Assembly (NCBI GenBank): GCA_017407885.1 | Contig: JAFQVU010000171.1 | Location: 1-10,137 of the forward strand | Length of the DNA: 10,137 nt | Direction: 5' to 3' | Origin: Clostridia bacterium | GTDB lineage: Bacteria > Bacillota_A > Clostridia > Oscillospirales > CAG-272 | Shown: positions 5,505-10,137 of the stretch, piece by piece | Layout: each line of letters begins with the position of its first letter | Position numbering within the stretch: position 1 is the first letter of the stretch | Made by a program: the position numbers and the translations under genes | Notes under the pieces: generated by a model | The model's database searches: none | Seen by the model: only the letters and a program-made list of their open reading frames with translations | Told to the model about the DNA's origin: nothing

Positions 5505-6764
5505 TCAGATAGCCTTTGCGTTTGCGAGCAGATATTTCTCTGCTTCAGCGCACCAGAGACCGTTGTTAGCCTCGCAGATGCGTGCAAGCTCGGCGAACAT
5601 GGGATCAGTCTTACCAAGCTCAGCGAAATCAGCGATAGCAGTCAGAGGCATGGAAATATTGGTGTAGCAGAGCTTCTTGCCACCGGGGATCTTATCAAGA
5701 TCAATAGTAGCCTGCGCTACTGCGTCAAGACCGCAGACATGAGTGATCATTGCCGCAGGATTGATGAGTCCCTTTTCCATCATTGCAATTGCTTCACGCA
5801 TGTCATCGGTATTACCGCCGCTGGTGCCGACGATATGAGTCGATGCGTAGTGTACGTTATAGAAGTTGAACATCGCCGAGAAATCGGTCTTTGTGGGACC
5901 TGCAAAGAAGTTGAGGCATCCGTCCTTGCCGAGAATTGCATCACCCTGCTCAACGACAGGCTTAACGGGAGCGAATACGAATACATCGTCGTAACCCGCG
6001 GGGGAGAGGCTCTTCAGATATGCGGTAGAATCTTCGTACTGCGCGGTGTTTACATAGATAAGCTTAACGCCGTTCTTTGCCGCCTTTTCTACGGTAACCA
6101 TCTGTGCCGCTCTCTCAAGGCGAGCAGTGTCGATATCGGTTACAACGAGAAGGGAAGGACGACGGTCACAGCTGATAAGATAGTCAACAGCACCGAGTCC
6201 CATCGGGCCTGCGCCTGCGAGAATACATGCGTTGCCGCCTTCTTTGATGCCCATGTCGTGTACATACGAGCCGCCTGTGGTGTGGTAGTTCGCGTGAGCG
6301 CCGCCGATGATGCAGCTCATAGGCTCGGAGAGAGAGCCATAGAAGTAAGCATCGCCCTTATACTTTAAGAGGCAGTCCATTTCAAGAGTATCTGCCGGAA
6401 TGATTACGTAAGTAGCGTTGCCGCCGCAGTATTTGTAGCTGTAGCCGGGAGCCATGAGACTGCCGTTTCTGTTGTGAGCAGGCTGAATGGAGAACTTTTC
6501 TCCGGGCTTGAATTTATCCTGCCACTTTTTACCGACCTTGACGATATCGCCGCAGAACTCATGTCCGAGGATGATGGGGTTCACATCGCAGTCATCGGGA
6601 ATACGCTTGTGCGCGCTGCCCTGCATTGCCGCCTTGTGAGAGGACATGCAAAGACTGTCGGATATAATGTGCGCCAGCACCTCATCGTCAGCAATCTCGG
6701 GAAGCTCAAATTCCTCAAGACGGAGGTCGTTGACACCGTAAATTCTTACTGCTTTTGTTTTCAT
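5505..6764 (-). CDS. sorE: Zinc-type alcohol dehydrogenase resembling L-sorbose-1-phosphate reductase (SorE/YggP)
   Basis: This 419-residue medium-chain dehydrogenase matches, as I recall them, Klebsiella SorE and E. coli YggP in overall length and in the stretches LRLE-FELPE, SDSLCMSS, PIILGHEFCG, VGKKWQ, ANYH and GPMGLGAVDY. SorE reduces L-sorbose 1-phosphate to D-glucitol 6-phosphate with NAD(P)H in the cytosol. Likely catalytic zinc ligands are C39, H68 with E69 of GHEF, and E147 of SEP. The cofactor-binding glycine loop is AGAGPMGLG (183-191). The four-cysteine structural zinc loop of many relatives is missing, since only C113 is present in that region. The start has AAGGAA on the minus strand at 6777-6772. 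It is the first gene of the operon, directly behind the promoter and operator, and the adjacent srlD-like gene would use its product, which strengthens the call. The actual sugar could be a related keto-sugar phosphate. Confidence 0.87.
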   Translation of the reverse strand: MKTKAVRIYGVNDLRLEEFELPEIADDEVLAHIISDSLCMSSHKAAMQGSAHKRIPDDCDVNPIILGHEFCGDIVKVGKKWQDKFKPGEKFSIQPAHNRNGSLMAPGYSYKYCGGNATYVIIPADTLEMDCLLKYKGDAYFYGSLSEPMSCIIGGAHANYHTTGGSYVHDMGIKEGGNACILAGAGPMGLGAVDYLISCDRRPSLLVVTDIDTARLERAAQMVTVEKAAKNGVKLIYVNTAQYEDSTAYLKSLSPAGYDDVFVFAPVKPVVEQGDAILGKDGCLNFFAGPTKTDFSAMFNFYNVHYASTHIVGTSGGNTDDMREAIAMMEKGLINPAAMITHVCGLDAVAQATIDLDKIPGGKKLCYTNISMPLTAIADFAELGKTDPMFAELARICEANNGLWCAEAEKYLLANAKAI

Positions 6765-6800
6765 GATAATATTCCTTCCATGTAACTATATTTAATATTG

Positions 6801-6819
6801 AAGATCATATTATGATCTT
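6801..6819. promoter_or_regulatory. Palindromic operator downstream of the sorE promoter
   Basis: AAGATCATA (6801-6809) and TATGATCTT (6811-6819) are perfect 9-bp inverted arms around a single T. Relative to the predicted start of the minus-strand transcript (near 6824) it spans roughly +6 to +24, where a bound repressor would block transcription. A dimeric helix-turn-helix repressor is likely, but no regulator gene is in the window. It lacks a T-run and GC-rich stem, so a terminator is unlikely. Confidence 0.6.
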
Positions 6820-6830
6820 TATCAACTTAT

Positions 6831-6859
6831 ATTGTACCAACTTGTTCTGAAAAAGTCAA
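6831..6859 (-). promoter_or_regulatory. Promoter of the sorE/srlD-like/PHP operon
   Basis: Read on the minus strand, TTGACT (6859-6854) is followed after 17 bases by TACAAT (6836-6831), which is preceded by TGG (6839-6837), an extended -10. The predicted start is near 6824, about 60 bases before the sorE-like start codon. The strong match implies high expression unless repressed, which fits the operator just downstream. Confidence 0.75.
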
Positions 6860-6874
6860 TGATTTTTCTGTGAA

Positions 6875-6895
6875 TTTGAAGAAAATTTTTTCAAA
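6875..6895. promoter_or_regulatory. AT-rich imperfect palindrome in the divergent intergenic region (possible binding site)
   Basis: TTTGAA (6875-6880) and TTCAAA (6890-6895) are inverted arms. The 9 bases between them are also nearly self-complementary, with a single G/T mismatch. Its centre, 6885, is about 61 bases upstream of the predicted sorE start, a position used by class I activators, and about 51 upstream of the predicted ligA start. In AT-rich DNA such a pattern can occur by chance. Confidence 0.35.
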
Positions 6896-6920
6896 AACTC
6901 TTTTATTTATCGGAAATTTG

Positions 6921-6929
6921 TGGTATAAT
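6921..6929 (+). promoter_or_regulatory. Extended -10 promoter for ligA-cdd-obg
   Basis: A perfect TATAAT (6924-6929) is preceded by TGG (6921-6923). At the matching -35 place (6901-6906) the sequence is TTTTAT, a poor match, so the extended -10 probably carries the recognition. Transcription would start near 6936, about 38 bases before the ligA start. Confidence 0.7.
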
Positions 6930-6937
6930 GTATTTAA

Positions 6938-9360
<2,423 letters not shown>

Positions 9361-9376
9361 TTTCAGGAGGACAACA

Positions 9377-10137
9377 ATGTTTATAGATAACGTTACAATA
9401 CACATAAAAGCAGGAAACGGCGGAAACGGATGTGTCGCGTTTCACCGCGAGAAATACGTTGCCGAGGGCGGACCGTCCGGTGGAGACGGCGGTACGGGCG
9501 GCAACATCGTTTTTAAAATTGACGAGGGAACGAATACGCTTCTTGCTTTTCGTTACAAGCGTAAATTCATCGCCGAAAACGGCGGTGACGGCGGTACGGA
9601 AAAATTTCACGGTAAGAACGGTGAGGACACCGTAATCCTTGTTCCGCCTGGAACAGTTATCAGAGATGCACAGACGGGGCGTATAATCAAGGATATGTCC
9701 GACTGTGAGCCGTATACCGCATTGAAGGGCGGGCGCGGCGGATGGGGCAACCGTCATTTTGCGACACCTACACGTCAGATTCCGCGCTTTGCAAAGCCGG
9801 GACTCAAGGGCGAGGAGATGGACGTCACATTGGAGCTTAAAATGCTTGCAGATGTCGGACTTGTCGGATTCCCGAACGTCGGAAAATCCTCACTTCTTTC
9901 GGTTGTGAGCTCGGCGAAACCGAAGATCGCAAATTATCATTTTACGACTCTTCAGCCGCAGCTTGGTGTGGTTAAGACCGGAGAGGGAAAGGGCTTCGTG
10001 CTTGCAGATATTCCGGGACTCATTGAGGGCGCTGCAGAGGGCGCAGGTCTCGGGCACGACTTCCTTCGCCATTTTGACCGCTGCCGACTGATTATTCACG
10101 TCGTTGACATAAGCGGCACCGAGGGCCGCGAGCCGAT
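9377..10137 (+). CDS. obg: GTPase Obg/ObgE, N-terminal 253 residues (cut by window end)
   Basis: The reading frame starts at ATG 9377, 6 bases after AGGAGG (9365-9370), and stays open to the end of the window. The first ~158 residues form the glycine-rich Obg fold, with repeats such as [24 protein letters not shown] and [11 protein letters not shown], and KPGLKGEE at its end. The GTPase domain follows: P-loop GFPNVGKSS (164-172), switch [11 protein letters not shown] (190-199) and DIPGLIEGA (211-219) with the G3 motif. The NKxD motif and C-terminus lie beyond the window. Obg associates with the 50S ribosomal subunit and acts in ribosome assembly and stress signalling. In many Firmicutes obg follows rplU-rpmA; here it follows ligA and cdd and is probably cotranscribed with them. 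Switch I reads QPQLG where many homologues have xPNLG, a mild variation. Confidence 0.96.
   Translation, partial: MFIDNVTIHIKAGNGGNGCVAFHREKYVAEGGPSGGDGGTGGNIVFKIDEGTNTLLAFRYKRKFIAENGGDGGTEKFHGKNGEDTVILVPPGTVIRDAQTGRIIKDMSDCEPYTALKGGRGGWGNRHFATPTRQIPRFAKPGLKGEEMDVTLELKMLADVGLVGFPNVGKSSLLSVVSSAKPKIANYHFTTLQPQLGVVKTGEGKGFVLADIPGLIEGAAEGAGLGHDFLRHFDRCRLIIHVVDISGTEGREP

Noticed and set aside
5484..6368. 294-residue plus-strand open frame
   Set aside because: It begins inside the intra-operon hairpin and is antisense to the sorE-like gene; no ribosome binding site or domain supports it.
6801..6819. Palindrome considered as a transcription terminator
   Set aside because: The stem is AT-rich, has no T-run in either direction, and lies within the predicted 5' leader of sorE, so an operator is the better reading.

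Overview
The window looks like chromosomal DNA of a low-to-mid GC anaerobic Firmicute, most likely a gut-type Clostridia (Oscillospirales/Ruminococcaceae-like). This rests on consensus AGGAGG-type ribosome binding sites, TTGACA/TATAAT promoters with extended -10 elements, short gram-positive terminators, a pyrophosphate-type phosphofructokinase, and protein families typical of that group. The assignment is an inference from content; no marker gene such as rRNA is present. There are no tRNA/rRNA genes, insertion sequences, phage genes or CRISPR arrays, and coding density is high: the longest non-coding stretch is the 209-bp divergent promoter region at 6765-6973.

Left part, plus strand (1-2972): the 3' end of an S1-domain RNA-binding protein gene; a cytidylate kinase-like gene with its own promoter and terminator; a pyrophosphate-dependent 6-phosphofructokinase gene with a strong promoter; and a small predicted membrane protein gene that probably shares the phosphofructokinase transcript. 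Two hairpins (2980-3009 and 3037-3062) close the convergent junction with the next block.

Middle part, minus strand (6764 down to 3076): a three-gene operon read sorE-like, srlD-like, PHP. The first gene resembles L-sorbose-1-phosphate reductase (SorE/YggP) and the second resembles sorbitol-6-phosphate 2-dehydrogenase (SrlD) with an unusual N-terminal extension. Together they would convert a keto-hexose 1-phosphate through glucitol 6-phosphate to fructose 6-phosphate, which the neighbouring phosphofructokinase could take into glycolysis. The third gene encodes a PHP-family metal-dependent hydrolase of unknown substrate. No transporter or regulator gene lies in the window. The promoter has a perfect 19-bp palindrome just downstream of the predicted transcription start (likely repressor operator), and a hairpin between genes one and two may set unequal expression.

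Right part, plus strand (6974-10137): a housekeeping operon with ligA (NAD-dependent DNA ligase), cdd (cytidine deaminase, overlapping ligA by 4 bp) and obg/obgE (ribosome-associated GTPase), the last cut by the window end. LigA carries an unusual Asp-to-Gly change in a well-conserved motif.

The most interesting material is the sorbose/sorbitol-phosphate-like operon: its associated PHP protein with an altered metal site, the extended dehydrogenase, and its operator structure. I see no clear evidence of a wholly new type of system.
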